DNA of 64,000 nucleotides, taken from contig NZ_JAFYHP010000031.1 of assembly GCF_017539065.1 (NCBI RefSeq), positions 1 to 64,000 on the forward strand. The letters run 5' to 3'. A program made the translations under genes and the position numbers. A model generated the notes under the pieces. That model did not search any database, was not told where the DNA came from, and worked only from the letters and a program-made list of their open reading frames with translations. The stretch is from Methanobrevibacter sp. Its GTDB lineage: Archaea; Methanobacteriota; Methanobacteria; Methanobacteriales; Methanobacteriaceae. Shown piece by piece: positions 1-8,443 of this stretch. The stretch's first letter is position 1, and each line of letters begins with the position of its first letter.

Positions 1-202
1 GTATTTGTTTTTTGGTTATGCATAATAAAAACTTTTACTCCACCTATTTATTAAATTTAACTATTTTTAAGCAAAATTAAAAATTACAAACTAATTTTCA
101 TTAAAAAATTTCAAATCAACAAAGTTTTTGAAAGAGTCAAAAATATATTAAAAATAAAATATTTAAGTAAATTATTTAAAAAATTAAAATTTTGGCATTA
201 CA
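1..202. other. AT-rich stretch without a recognisable gene
   Basis: Very AT-rich sequence downstream of the first minus-strand gene. I see no ORF with a ribosome binding site, no RNA gene and no clear hairpin. It may hold the 3' end of that transcript or the promoter of a gene outside the window. Confidence 0.5.
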
Positions 203-520
203 TTAATACCTATCATAATACCTATCATAATCTCTATCATAATCCCTATCGTAATGCCTTACCCTTCTTGTGTAATGATATTGCTTAACAGGTTTTTGCT
301 TTATTTTTTTAGAATCTTTATATGTTATATAGATTCCAATAATCCAAGTCAATATGGACAGATAATGGAAAACACCCAGAACAATCATGCCCAAAATGTT
401 ACATAACACTCCCAATGTAAAAATTAAAATCCCTTTACCTTTATTGCCAAGATAAATAAGGCCAATTCCAGTAAATAAGAATGATAACAATACTGCAACG
501 GTTGGACTTTTTTCACTCAA
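203..520 (-). CDS. Small TM2-like membrane protein with Tyr-Asp-Arg tail
   Basis: A 105-residue membrane protein. Two hydrophobic segments (about residues 8-25 and 30-63, the second long enough for two spans) are joined by the short loop GNKGKG, resembling the TM2 family with its Gly-containing turn. A basic cytoplasmic-looking stretch (KDSKKIKQKPVK) follows, then a low-complexity tail of Tyr-Asp-Arg-Asp/Tyr units encoded by a 12-nt tandem repeat. Function is unknown; TM2 proteins are poorly characterised. The ATG follows a weak GGAGGGTT-like site on the minus strand. It is transcribed divergently from the alpha/beta hydrolase gene. Confidence 0.75.
   Translation of the reverse strand: MSEKSPTVAVLLSFLFTGIGLIYLGNKGKGILIFTLGVLCNILGMIVLGVFHYLSILTWIIGIYITYKDSKKIKQKPVKQYHYTRRVRHYDRDYDRDYDRYYDRY
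204..251. repeat. 12-nt tandem repeat, four copies
   Basis: Four consecutive 12-nt units of the form taatacctatca (third and fourth copies diverge at one to three positions). On the minus strand each encodes Tyr-Asp-Arg-Asp/Tyr, giving the repetitive C-terminal tail of the gene at 203-520. The array is in frame and abuts the stop codon. Confidence 0.85.
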
Positions 521-615
521 TTTTAACCCTCCAAGATTATAATGACTATCTATAATATATTAACTTTTATTATTTAAATTAATCGTTTAATATTATGAAA
601 GATAAATATTAGATT

Positions 616-1326
616 ATGAAAAAGAAAATAATTATACTCATTATCATAGTAATGTTGGCCGCCATTCTTGCATATGGATTCTATTACATTAACGATTATT
701 ATCATGCTGATAATGCTGCCCTAAAATATATTAACGGAACTGATGATGTTTCAGTTATTAAAACAAGCAATGGATTGCTCCTTGACGGGCCTGGAAATGA
801 TACTGCATTAATATTTTACCCGGGAGCAAAAGTGGAGTATACCTCCTATTTGCCATTATTAACACAGGTATCAGCTAACGGCACCGATTGCTTTCTGGTA
901 GAAATGCCATTTAACCTTGCATTGCTTGGTGAAAACTCAGCAGATGATATAATTAACCGATACGAGTATAATAATTATGTTATATCAGGCCATTCTCTTG
1001 GAGGAGTTATGGCAGCACAATATGTTAATGAAACAAACAATACTGCCGCTTTGATATTATTGGGAGCATATTCAACAAAACAAATTGATAAACCTGTTTT
1101 ATCAATATACGGTTCACAAGACAAAGTATTGAATATGGAAGCCTACCGTGAAAACCTTCCACTGATAAGTAGAAATCTATCAGAAGTCATCGTCGAAGGC
1201 GGAAATCATGCGCAAATCGGAGATTACGGTACTCAGCAAGGTGACGGCATAGCCAAAATCACTCCTCAAAAACAGCAAAATGAGATCGCCGAAGAAATAA
1301 TCAATTTTATAAACAAATTAGACTAG
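616..1326 (+). CDS. Membrane-anchored alpha/beta hydrolase
   Basis: A 236-residue protein with one N-terminal membrane segment (about residues 4-24) and an alpha/beta-hydrolase domain probably facing outward. The nucleophile elbow GHSLGG puts the serine at residue 127. The acid is probably Asp169 (in YGSQDKV) and the base His198 (in GGNHAQ), a complete triad in canonical order. This matches the small bacterial-type alpha/beta hydrolase family that includes dienelactone hydrolase relatives; the substrate cannot be inferred. A TATA-like TTTAATATTA about 25 nt before the ATG, and no Shine-Dalgarno, suggest a leaderless message. The next gene follows after 9 nt, so the two are probably co-transcribed. 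Confidence 0.82.
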   Translation: MKKKIIILIIIVMLAAILAYGFYYINDYYHADNAALKYINGTDDVSVIKTSNGLLLDGPGNDTALIFYPGAKVEYTSYLPLLTQVSANGTDCFLVEMPFNLALLGENSADDIINRYEYNNYVISGHSLGGVMAAQYVNETNNTAALILLGAYSTKQIDKPVLSIYGSQDKVLNMEAYRENLPLISRNLSEVIVEGGNHAQIGDYGTQQGDGIAKITPQKQQNEIAEEIINFINKLD

Positions 1327-1335
1327 GAAAAAAAC

Positions 1336-1902
1336 ATGGAAATAACAGCTAATGAAATGAAAGAGTCAATTGAAAAAATCTACAAAAGACTAGATGAAGT
1401 CTCACCGGTTGATTTTGACTGTGGAAAATTATGCGGCGAAGTGTGCTGTGTTTATGATGCTGAAGACTACAGAAATGAAGAATTAGCACTATATCTGCTT
1501 CCCGGTGAAGAATTAATGTATGAGGATAGTCCTGATTTTGAACTATATTATATGGATTCCTCTGAAATCAAGTATCCCCATTCATGGAAAGGGCAAATTT
1601 ATTTAGTTAAATGCACAAACCCTCCAAAATGCGACAGATCAATTAGACCGATTCAATGCAGAACATTTCCATTAATACCCCACTTAGACAAAAAGGGAAA
1701 TTTTCATCTGATATTTGACGAAAGCGAATTTCCATATGAATGCCCCATCGTACATGACCATATCAGATTGAATGATGATTTTGTAAAGACAACATATGAA
1801 ATATGGACGATGCTTATGGCAAATCCTCTGGTATATGATTTAATCGATATGGATTCCCGAATGAGAGACAATAGAAAAACTGATTATGAAATAATTATTT
1901 AA
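1336..1902 (+). CDS. YkgJ-family cysteine-cluster protein
   Basis: A 188-residue soluble protein with a cysteine pattern of the YkgJ / Fe-S-or-zinc oxidoreductase type. Near residue 30 there is CGKLCGEVCC. Later come C-x5-C (KCTNPPKC), QCRTFP and YECP. The R-P-x-x-C-R-x-F-P stretch is the family signature. These cysteines are expected to bind zinc or an Fe-S cluster; the biochemical role is not established. The ATG is preceded by AGGA with about 9 nt spacing, and the gene lies directly behind the membrane hydrolase in what looks like a two-gene operon. Confidence 0.8.
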   Translation: MEITANEMKESIEKIYKRLDEVSPVDFDCGKLCGEVCCVYDAEDYRNEELALYLLPGEELMYEDSPDFELYYMDSSEIKYPHSWKGQIYLVKCTNPPKCDRSIRPIQCRTFPLIPHLDKKGNFHLIFDESEFPYECPIVHDHIRLNDDFVKTTYEIWTMLMANPLVYDLIDMDSRMRDNRKTDYEIII

Positions 1903-1940
1903 CAATAGTTTTATATTTAAGATATTAACAAAGTATTACC

Positions 1941-2537
1941 ATGTACCGAAAAATCATGATTTTTCTTATATTATTATTTTTTTTAACTAGTGCAGTGAGC
2001 GCTATTGACTCATCAAACTGGACAACAGCCAATGTTGGGTATGAGGAATTTAAGATACCTCCAAAATATGAAAATCCCTACAAAAGCGACTTTCATATGT
2101 ATGAATTTGATGAGGACATTGACGTTTTCACAATAAGATACGTCAATCCTGCAATTATGGACTTGTACGGATACTTTATAGAACGTAATACCGCAAAAAA
2201 AGTTAATGTTTCAGGTCATGATGCAGTTCATTTTACTTCATATGACAGATATGATAAAACAAACAACTCTAAATTATGGTTTTCGGCAGGAGAAGAATTC
2301 TATTATATTACTTGGAGAGGAAATAACATTACTCCAACAATAAAAGAAGTAGTAAAAAGCGCATCCGATTCCAATTACACTCATGAAGAGTTCTATGATA
2401 TTTTAAATGAAGAATATCAAAATTATAGAATAATTAATGCAATTGAATCCCAAAGATTTGACTACCCAAGCAGTGAAGGGTATCATACATTTTATTCATA
2501 TGGAAGCAATGGAGCTAATTTTGGTGTTATCAGATAA
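1941..2537 (+). CDS. Secreted protein of unknown function
   Basis: A 198-residue protein with an N-terminal signal sequence (hydrophobic core about residues 5-19, likely cleavage after Val-Ser-Ala) and a mature part rich in Tyr, Asp and Asn, typical of exported Methanobrevibacter proteins. I do not recognise a domain. A TATA-like TTTATATTTAA centred 27 nt upstream of the ATG with no ribosome binding site suggests leaderless transcription. The stop codon lies one base from the end of the convergent ung gene. Confidence 0.7.
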   Translation: MYRKIMIFLILLFFLTSAVSAIDSSNWTTANVGYEEFKIPPKYENPYKSDFHMYEFDEDIDVFTIRYVNPAIMDLYGYFIERNTAKKVNVSGHDAVHFTSYDRYDKTNNSKLWFSAGEEFYYITWRGNNITPTIKEVVKSASDSNYTHEEFYDILNEEYQNYRIINAIESQRFDYPSSEGYHTFYSYGSNGANFGVIR

Positions 2538-2538
2538 T

Positions 2539-3198
2539 TCATAATTGCCAATTGATTTCTTCCATATTATTTTTTGCCAAATACTCGTTAGCCAATTTGA
2601 AATGATTGCATCCTAAAAAGCCCCGTCTTGCCGAGAAAGGTGAAGGGTGGGACGTTATTAAAACAAGATGATTAGGATTTGTAATCAATTCCTTTTTCTT
2701 TTCGGCCTGTTTTCCCCAAAGCAGAAAGACAATAGGCTGATTTCGATTATTCAAAATTTTAATTACATCATCCGTAAATGTCTGCCATCCGCATTTGCTG
2801 TGAGAATTGGCATTTCCATCCTCAACCGTTAAAACCGTATTCAATAAAAAGACTCCCTGCTTTGCCCAGGATTCCAAACAGCCTGATTCGGGAATGGGAA
2901 AACCATACTCAGCATTAATTTCTTTGAAAATATTTTTAAGGGATCTTGGAATCGGCCTGCCTTCAGGAGTTGAAAAGGCAAGTCCATGGGCTTGACCAGC
3001 TTCATGATATGGGTCTTGGCCCAATATAACAACTTTAACATTATCAATTGGAGTTAATTTAAAGGCATTGAATATTTCCTCATAAGGAGGATAGATAGTT
3101 TTTGTCAGGTATTCCCCATCAATGAAATCCATAACTTTCTGAAAGTATTCTATTTCAAACTCTTCTTTCAAAGCCAAATCCCAATTATTTCCAATCAT
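2539..3198 (-). CDS. ung: Uracil-DNA glycosylase, family 1
   Basis: Removes uracil from DNA to start base-excision repair. At 219 residues it has normal family 1 length. Motif A, GQDPYHEAGQAHGLAFS, contains the water-activating Asp62. Motif B, HPSPFSARRGF, carries His184 and the minor-groove loop. These match Asp64 and His187 of the E. coli enzyme in spacing. Family 1 enzymes are typical of bacteria, eukaryotes and viruses, and most archaea use families 4-6, so this copy was probably acquired. AGGATTAAT precedes the ATG. It is the last gene of the TelA-region minus-strand run, 15 nt behind the FMN-binding protein gene. Confidence 0.95.
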   Translation of the reverse strand: MIGNNWDLALKEEFEIEYFQKVMDFIDGEYLTKTIYPPYEEIFNAFKLTPIDNVKVVILGQDPYHEAGQAHGLAFSTPEGRPIPRSLKNIFKEINAEYGFPIPESGCLESWAKQGVFLLNTVLTVEDGNANSHSKCGWQTFTDDVIKILNNRNQPIVFLLWGKQAEKKKELITNPNHLVLITSHPSPFSARRGFLGCNHFKLANEYLAKNNMEEINWQL

Positions 3199-3213
3199 GA
3201 ATATTAATCCTTA

Positions 3214-3684
3214 TTATTTTTCTTGAACTATCTTGCCGCTCATATGCTCTATTGTAATTTCAAAAACTTCTGTTTTATCTAAAAGCCTGTTAATCTCTTC
3301 AACCGTTTTTTCATGAGTAGGGAAGAATTTATCCCCAAGGCAAGTTAATTTATCGGTTTTTTCTTGATTGTCAGTTAATGTTCTAATCCGTCCGAAGACA
3401 ATCACGCTTTTAAATGTATACCACCAACTGTCCTCAGCCTTCACACCCTTGTCCATTACGCAATAGGATACTTTTGAGTGCTTTTTGACTGCATCAAGCT
3501 TATGGCCTTTGTGAGCTCCGTGAAAATAAATTTTGCCATCCACATACACATGACTCATTGGAAGAGCATAGGGATAATCATAATCTCCCAATAGGGCTAA
3601 AACACCTCTAGGCTCATTGATTAAAATGTCTATGCATTCCTCTTCTGTGAGTTCCTGTTTTGATCTTCTCATTTTTCTAAACAT
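3214..3684 (-). CDS. Pyridoxamine 5'-phosphate oxidase-family FMN-binding protein
   Basis: A 156-residue split-barrel flavoprotein of the PNPOx-like superfamily, related to the nitroimidazole-resistance NimA group. Features seen are an N-terminal helix (LTEEECIDILINEPRGVLALLG), the strand YPYALPMSHVYVDGKIYFHGA with its H-G-A, and KVSYCVMD. Members bind FMN (or F420/haem) as dimers and reduce small molecules; the substrate here is unknown. AGGATTGTC precedes the ATG. It sits 15 nt after the membrane protein gene and 15 nt before ung, consistent with one transcript. Confidence 0.85.
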   Translation of the reverse strand: MFRKMRRSKQELTEEECIDILINEPRGVLALLGDYDYPYALPMSHVYVDGKIYFHGAHKGHKLDAVKKHSKVSYCVMDKGVKAEDSWWYTFKSVIVFGRIRTLTDNQEKTDKLTCLGDKFFPTHEKTVEEINRLLDKTEVFEITIEHMSGKIVQEK

Positions 3685-3699
3685 GACAATCCTGAAAAA

Positions 3700-4140
3700 T
3701 TAAATTCCTGACATTATTACAAATATGAAAAATATTATGGCAATGCATAAACAGCATATAGGACCGTTTGAAGAGTTTTTTGTTTCTTTTGGACTATCCG
3801 GATTTTTCAGTTCAATAGGATTGTGAGCATATTTATCCATATTGTCATATACATCCCAAAGTTTAATTGCAACCCAGAATGACCTGACTATACTTACAAA
3901 TAACAATATCATTGCAAATAATAGAATATAGTCTACTTGATTAAACCCTATAGGAGTAAATCCATATTTAGAATGATAAATAATATAAAAAAACCATGGA
4001 ATTTCGTATATAACTCCTTCAATAATCCAATTTCGATTATAGTGCTTTGAACCAATGTAAATAAATCCAAAACCGTTTATAAACATTATGAATGAGAGTA
4101 ATACCCACCATGATTTCAATATTTTATTAGATGTGCTCAT
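3700..4140 (-). CDS. Integral membrane protein of unknown function
   Basis: About 146 residues with three to four predicted membrane segments (WWVLLSFIMFINGFGFIYIG near the start, a segment around YILLFAMILLFV, and a C-terminal segment ICCLCIAIIFFIFVIM). An Asn/Pro/Lys-rich linker precedes the last one. I chose the ATG one base after the TelA stop codon rather than a TTG three codons upstream. The tight spacing suggests translational coupling to TelA and a role at the membrane with it. No recognised family. Confidence 0.7.
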   Translation of the reverse strand: MSTSNKILKSWWVLLSFIMFINGFGFIYIGSKHYNRNWIIEGVIYEIPWFFYIIYHSKYGFTPIGFNQVDYILLFAMILLFVSIVRSFWVAIKLWDVYDNMDKYAHNPIELKNPDSPKETKNSSNGPICCLCIAIIFFIFVIMSGI

Positions 4141-4141
4141 T

Positions 4142-5287
4142 TTATTCAATTAAATTACTGCTATTTGTAGTTTCAATCTTTTCAACAACTTTTTGACCGT
4201 CTTGAGCCATTTCACTAAACATCTCAATTGTTTCTTTCATTTGAGGTAAAGCCTGAACTTTATAGGTGCTTACATCCTGAATTGCTTGAAGAGCTTCAGC
4301 GAATGATGCTTTTAAAACATCAGGAGAAATCATGGCTTCAGCACTGTGTTTTTGAATTTCGCTTCCTTGTTCTTTAAGCATGTGTGAAGTAGATTCAATG
4401 ATGTTTTCAGTTGTTTTGTTTAAGATGGTAATTTTGTCCATTACGATTTTCTGGTCATATAATGCGCTTGCAACCATGACTCCTGTTCTTAAGGCTGAAA
4501 CGGTTACGTTTTTGGCACGGTTAACCCCTCTGATTAGCTCTTTATTGTTACGTCTGATAACATTTAAAGAAACAATGCCCTGTTGGTTTACAACAATCAT
4601 CTGTTGCATATCCATTATTCTTTGCCTTAATGGGAATAAAATCTCTTCACGAACAAAATCTATTTTGTTTTGATCAACACCTTCGATTTCGGCTGATTGA
4701 ATTTGTGCTTCGATTGATGCATCCATCTGTTTACCGAGTTCAATATCAGCCAAAAGCTTGTTTGTAACTTCTCTTAGATAGTTTTCTTCATTCAAAAGAG
4801 TGGTGTTATCATTTTGCAGGACTTTGCTGCTTTTTTCAAGGGATTCCACAATATCTGAAATTGCTACTTCAGCCTTTTCATATTTTGAAAAGTATTTTCT
4901 AATTGGATTCATGAAATTGCCGATTACGCCTTTTTTTGTAAAATCTACTTTACTTGGGTCAAGGTCTTTCATTTGTTTGTTTAACTCAAGCAATTGTTCC
5001 CCAATATTATCAGCTTCTTTCCCGCCTTTAGTCAAATCAACGAATCTTGTGGATAACATTTCATTATGAGCTGCTGATTTTGACATATCATTTAAACCGA
5101 AATCATCTAACGGTTTTAAAATGCTTTCCCTTTCTTGAGGGTTATTCATGTCTGCATCAAATATTGCTACGGCATTATCATCTGCCTGATTTTTTAAATC
5201 TGAGTTTTCCAGTTTAACTTTCTCTTCATTTAAAGACTTTTCAACATCTTCTTTTATGCCATCTACATCTAATGAGAATTCTGCCAT
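4142..5287 (-). CDS. TelA-family toxic anion resistance protein
   Basis: A 381-residue, mostly helical cytoplasmic protein of the TelA/KlaA family. Characteristic stretches are the N-terminal acidic coiled-coil, the central FMNPIRKYFSKYEKAE segment, a long helix with LREVTNKLLADIELGKQMDASIE, and the C-terminal KEQGSEIQKHSAEAM and VQALPQMKETIEMF helices. Bacterial relatives are linked to tellurite and cell-envelope stress tolerance and usually sit beside XpaC, as here (XpaC-like gene two genes upstream). GGTGATATT precedes the ATG. The mechanism is unknown in the family. Confidence 0.88.
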   Translation of the reverse strand: MAEFSLDVDGIKEDVEKSLNEEKVKLENSDLKNQADDNAVAIFDADMNNPQERESILKPLDDFGLNDMSKSAAHNEMLSTRFVDLTKGGKEADNIGEQLLELNKQMKDLDPSKVDFTKKGVIGNFMNPIRKYFSKYEKAEVAISDIVESLEKSSKVLQNDNTTLLNEENYLREVTNKLLADIELGKQMDASIEAQIQSAEIEGVDQNKIDFVREEILFPLRQRIMDMQQMIVVNQQGIVSLNVIRRNNKELIRGVNRAKNVTVSALRTGVMVASALYDQKIVMDKITILNKTTENIIESTSHMLKEQGSEIQKHSAEAMISPDVLKASFAEALQAIQDVSTYKVQALPQMKETIEMFSEMAQDGQKVVEKIETTNSSNLIE

Positions 5288-5296
5288 AATATCACC

Positions 5297-5872
5297 TTAG
5301 TTTAAATAGTCAATTTTGCTCTGGTCAATTTTTTCTGTATAATTATCTATAACTTTTCCATTTTTTATTATTTCAACGGTTACATAATCCGGATCAGGTA
5401 ACTTATATGTTGTATAATAACCAAAACCAATTGAAAATTCAGTATCATAATACACATTTTCTAAAGTTTCAGTTTCATAGCCAATTTTAGTACCATTAGA
5501 ATCATAATATGTTGATTTAATATTATATCCTTTTAAATCATTAGGAATACTATTGAATATAGCTCGTGTATATAAAGTATAACTCTTTTTACCACTGTCG
5601 CTATCCCAACCGTTAACATCCGTAATTGTTAAATCCACATGTTCTGCATTATCCGCTGCATCAGTTGAGGAATTATTTCCACCAGAACCCAAAGTCAGTA
5701 TAAATATCCCTCCAACAACTAATATTAGCGCAATCAATATTATAAATATATTTCCATTTGAAAATATATTGGAACTTCCTTTGTCAGTTTTTTCCATGCT
5801 ATATCCACAATCCATGCAGAATTTAGCATTGTCAGGCAATTCCTTTCCACATTTTGGGCAATTTTTAGTCAT
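5297..5872 (-). CDS. Zinc-ribbon membrane protein with extracytoplasmic domain
   Basis: A 191-residue protein. The N-terminal zinc ribbon has C-P-K-C-G at residues 5-9 and F-C-M-D-C-G about 13 residues later. After a linker comes one membrane segment (about residues 42-62, IFIILIALILVVGGIFIL) and an Asp/Asn/Tyr-rich outer domain with strand-like repeats. The same plan (ribbon, linker, one span, exported beta-like domain) is seen at 63165-63815. It lies between the XpaC-like and TelA genes with 8-9 nt gaps and a clear GGTGATACA site, so it is probably part of that membrane system. Confidence 0.8.
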   Translation of the reverse strand: MTKNCPKCGKELPDNAKFCMDCGYSMEKTDKGSSNIFSNGNIFIILIALILVVGGIFILTLGSGGNNSSTDAADNAEHVDLTITDVNGWDSDSGKKSYTLYTRAIFNSIPNDLKGYNIKSTYYDSNGTKIGYETETLENVYYDTEFSIGFGYYTTYKLPDPDYVTVEIIKNGKVIDNYTEKIDQSKIDYLN

Positions 5873-5880
5873 TGTATCAC

Positions 5881-6783
5881 CTAATAATCTTTAATTGAAT
5901 CAGTTAAATTTTCCATATCCTCCAACAGGACCTTTACCTCTTCGCTTGATTTGTCAGTTGAATTAATGTTGATTACCAGTTCTGTTGTCAAATCCTCGAT
6001 TTGACTTATGATCCTTTTCATTGTATCAATTTTATTTTCCAGTTCGCTTCTGATTCTTGGTGTATCCTCAACGGCCAGGTTTATAATATTCAATGCCTCT
6101 TCTGCCTGAGTATTGAAGAGTTTTTCCGATTTGTCAATTGTATTTATGAACTTATCGTATGTAATTTGAGGAGGTTCGAAGCGTTTTTTAATCAGATCGC
6201 GAACAACTTCCTGTTTAACGTTGAACAACACCTTCAGATTATTGATTTCCTTTTCATATTCATTAAGGGATTCCATTCCTGTAGTTTCTTCTGTTTTGAC
6301 TGGGGTTTCTGTTTTTTGTTTGGTCTTATCTTCAGCTTTTCTTAATGGTTTTTTAGTTTCCTTATATGTATCTAACCTGAAAATACGGTATAAATAAATC
6401 AATGGGATAACTGATAAAATCAATGCAACAAACATCCACAATTGCATTCTTGAATAGAAAACAGGTATGCTTAGGGACACTAAAACAGTATAATACAATC
6501 CGAGTTTCCATGGGAGTGATTCATTAATTAATAATACGTCTTGGGCATTTCCAAAGCCTCTTTTAAGCCTGATTTTTGACGCCAACTTTGATAGGGGAGC
6601 ATATTGCAATACTTCATCATCCGATAGAACATATTCTTCAGGTTCGACAACTAATCTGACATCGGATAATGTTTCACTGCATCTTACAAGATTTCCCTTA
6701 CTATCATAGGCTTTAGAACCCTTGAATGTTAATGGAGTGGTTAATCTTTTAATTTCTTTGGATTTTAGTGTTTCTAAAAACAT
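5881..6783 (-). CDS. XpaC-like membrane coiled-coil protein
   Basis: About 300 residues: an N-terminal cytosolic region, two membrane segments near residues 96-130 (YYTVLVSLSIPVFYS and LWMFVALILSVIPLIYLY), a charged Lys/Thr/Glu linker, then a long helical region with NLKVLFNVKQEVVRDLI and repeated coiled-coil heptads to the end. This plan and the nearby telA fit the XpaC (5-bromo-4-chloroindolyl phosphate hydrolysis) family, whose members form an operon with TelA in Firmicutes. Sequence identity to XpaC is inferred from layout and context, not an alignment. I used the ATG following a TTG. It is the first gene of a six-gene minus-strand run down to ung. Confidence 0.65.
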   Translation of the reverse strand: MFLETLKSKEIKRLTTPLTFKGSKAYDSKGNLVRCSETLSDVRLVVEPEEYVLSDDEVLQYAPLSKLASKIRLKRGFGNAQDVLLINESLPWKLGLYYTVLVSLSIPVFYSRMQLWMFVALILSVIPLIYLYRIFRLDTYKETKKPLRKAEDKTKQKTETPVKTEETTGMESLNEYEKEINNLKVLFNVKQEVVRDLIKKRFEPPQITYDKFINTIDKSEKLFNTQAEEALNIINLAVEDTPRIRSELENKIDTMKRIISQIEDLTTELVININSTDKSSEEVKVLLEDMENLTDSIKDY

Positions 6784-6861
6784 CAATCTGTACTTCCATA
6801 ATTATGTAAGAATATATTTAGTTACAAATGTTTTTAAATATTTGTATTAAACTTGTTAATA

Positions 6862-7302
6862 TTATTCAAATTCCTTTTCCAAAAGGATAGTGACCGGACC
6901 GTTATTAAGCAATTTGACTTTCATAAATGCGCCAAACACGCCGGTTTCAACATTGACAAATTCACTGCATTTATCTGCGAAATAATCGAATAACTCAGTT
7001 GCCTTATCTGGCGCCAATGCCTTGTGGAATGAAGGCCTGTTCTTTTTGGTATAGGCATATAATGTAAATTGAGGAACCAGCAACAATTTGCCGTTAATGT
7101 CCATAACTGATTTATTCATTCTGCCGTTTTCATCTTCAAATATTCTTAGCTTAGCTAGTTTACGGGCCAGATAATCGGCTTCTTTGGTTGAGTCATTTTC
7201 TCCAAAACCAACCAGAACCATCAAGCCCTCTTCAATTTCTCCAGTTATTTCATTATCAACTTCCACACTGGCTGAAGTTACTCTTTGAACAACAAGTTTC
7301 AT
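6862..7302 (-). CDS. dtd: D-aminoacyl-tRNA deacylase, bacterial/eukaryal DTD1 type
   Basis: Hydrolyses D-amino acids from mischarged tRNA. The 146-residue length is standard. Signature motifs are the N-terminal MKLVVQRVTSASVEV, the catalytic-region PQFTLYA (usually SQFTLYA, so the first residue differs), NRPSFHKA, and the C-terminal GPVT cis-proline motif that rejects L-amino acids. Archaea normally use the unrelated DTD2, so this gene was probably acquired from bacteria. Upstream GGCGAT serves as ribosome binding site. It lies 73 nt downstream of the malate dehydrogenase gene on the same strand. Confidence 0.94.
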   Translation of the reverse strand: MKLVVQRVTSASVEVDNEITGEIEEGLMVLVGFGENDSTKEADYLARKLAKLRIFEDENGRMNKSVMDINGKLLLVPQFTLYAYTKKNRPSFHKALAPDKATELFDYFADKCSEFVNVETGVFGAFMKVKLLNNGPVTILLEKEFE

Positions 7303-7375
7303 TAAATCGCCTTTTACAATCCTTAATCTATAAAATGGGAATACAATCCCTCAATTTAAGCAATATCTTTTACAC

Positions 7376-8326
7376 CTACAAATCCAGATGGGCTAGAACA
7401 TCATTAGTTACATCCCTAACAGTTTTTGCCGCTTTGAAAAACTCTTCTTTTTCAATATCATTCATATGAATTGGTACAATCATAGCGACTCCCCTTTTAG
7501 TAATGACGGCCGGAACACCAAGGGATACGTCCTCAACATCTTCAATTTCCCCATCCAGATAACTGCTAACAGTTAAAATTCTATGAGAGTCAGTGAGCAT
7601 GGTTGATATTAAGTTTGAAATAGCAAATGCAGGACCATATTCTGTTGCTCCTTTTTTAGATATAATTGTATTTCCTGCGGTCTTTAACCTTTCTACAAGC
7701 CCTTTAATGTCCAATTCAACATATGTGATGAAATATTTAAGTGGAATACCTCCGATTGTAGTGGAACTTAAAAGAGGCACCATATGGTCGCCATGTTCGC
7801 CGATTACCCTGGTATGAACTTCAGAACTGTTAATGTCAATCTGTCTTGCAAAATAGTTTTTCAATCTTAATGAATCCAAGTGGTTTCCAACACCAATGAC
7901 TTTACTCTTTTTAAGTCCGGATGTTTTTAAAGCGACAGTTGTCATCACATCAACGGGATTAGTGGCAACTAATATGATAGAATCCGGGGAATATTCTGCA
8001 ATTTTTTTAGAATAATATGCTACAATTTCCGCATTTGTGCTGGCAAGATCCAATCTTTTCATTCCCTTTTGTCTTGGAACCCCTGCTGCAATCAGCACAA
8101 TGGCTGAGCCTGCGATATCTTCAAATTCAGCTGATGGAGTTAATCTACAATCAATATCACGTGCAGCCAAAGCATCATACATGTCATAAGTTTCTCCTTT
8201 AGCTTTATTAAGACTCTCAGGTCTTGAAAACATGACAATTTGATCAACTGAATCTTCACGTGCAAGAGTAAATGCAACATTTTTACCAATAATTCCAGTT
8301 GAACCAATAATAGTTACTTTTACCAT
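7376..8326 (-). CDS. mdh: Malate dehydrogenase, LDH-like family
   Basis: A 316-residue NAD(P)-dependent 2-hydroxyacid dehydrogenase. It has the Rossmann loop GSTGIIGKNVA, the substrate loop GVPRQKGMKRLDLA, the ATNPVDVMT segment, and catalytic HGDH in VIGEHGDHMVP. The Arg in the substrate loop favours oxaloacetate/malate over lactate, as in methanogen MJ0490-type enzymes, which feed the incomplete reductive TCA pathway. The LDH-versus-MDH choice rests on that loop and is not proven. The ATG follows TAGGTTT. Dtd lies downstream. Confidence 0.88.
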   Translation of the reverse strand: MVKVTIIGSTGIIGKNVAFTLAREDSVDQIVMFSRPESLNKAKGETYDMYDALAARDIDCRLTPSAEFEDIAGSAIVLIAAGVPRQKGMKRLDLASTNAEIVAYYSKKIAEYSPDSIILVATNPVDVMTTVALKTSGLKKSKVIGVGNHLDSLRLKNYFARQIDINSSEVHTRVIGEHGDHMVPLLSSTTIGGIPLKYFITYVELDIKGLVERLKTAGNTIISKKGATEYGPAFAISNLISTMLTDSHRILTVSSYLDGEIEDVEDVSLGVPAVITKRGVAMIVPIHMNDIEKEEFFKAAKTVRDVTNDVLAHLDL

Positions 8327-8443
8327 AAACCTATATTGTTTTTTGGTATAAAAATAGGTTTCTAATATTTTATTTAATTAATTAAAATCAATTTAGATAT
8401 ATTTTTAAAATATAATTAAATAATATATTATAGAGTGGATATT

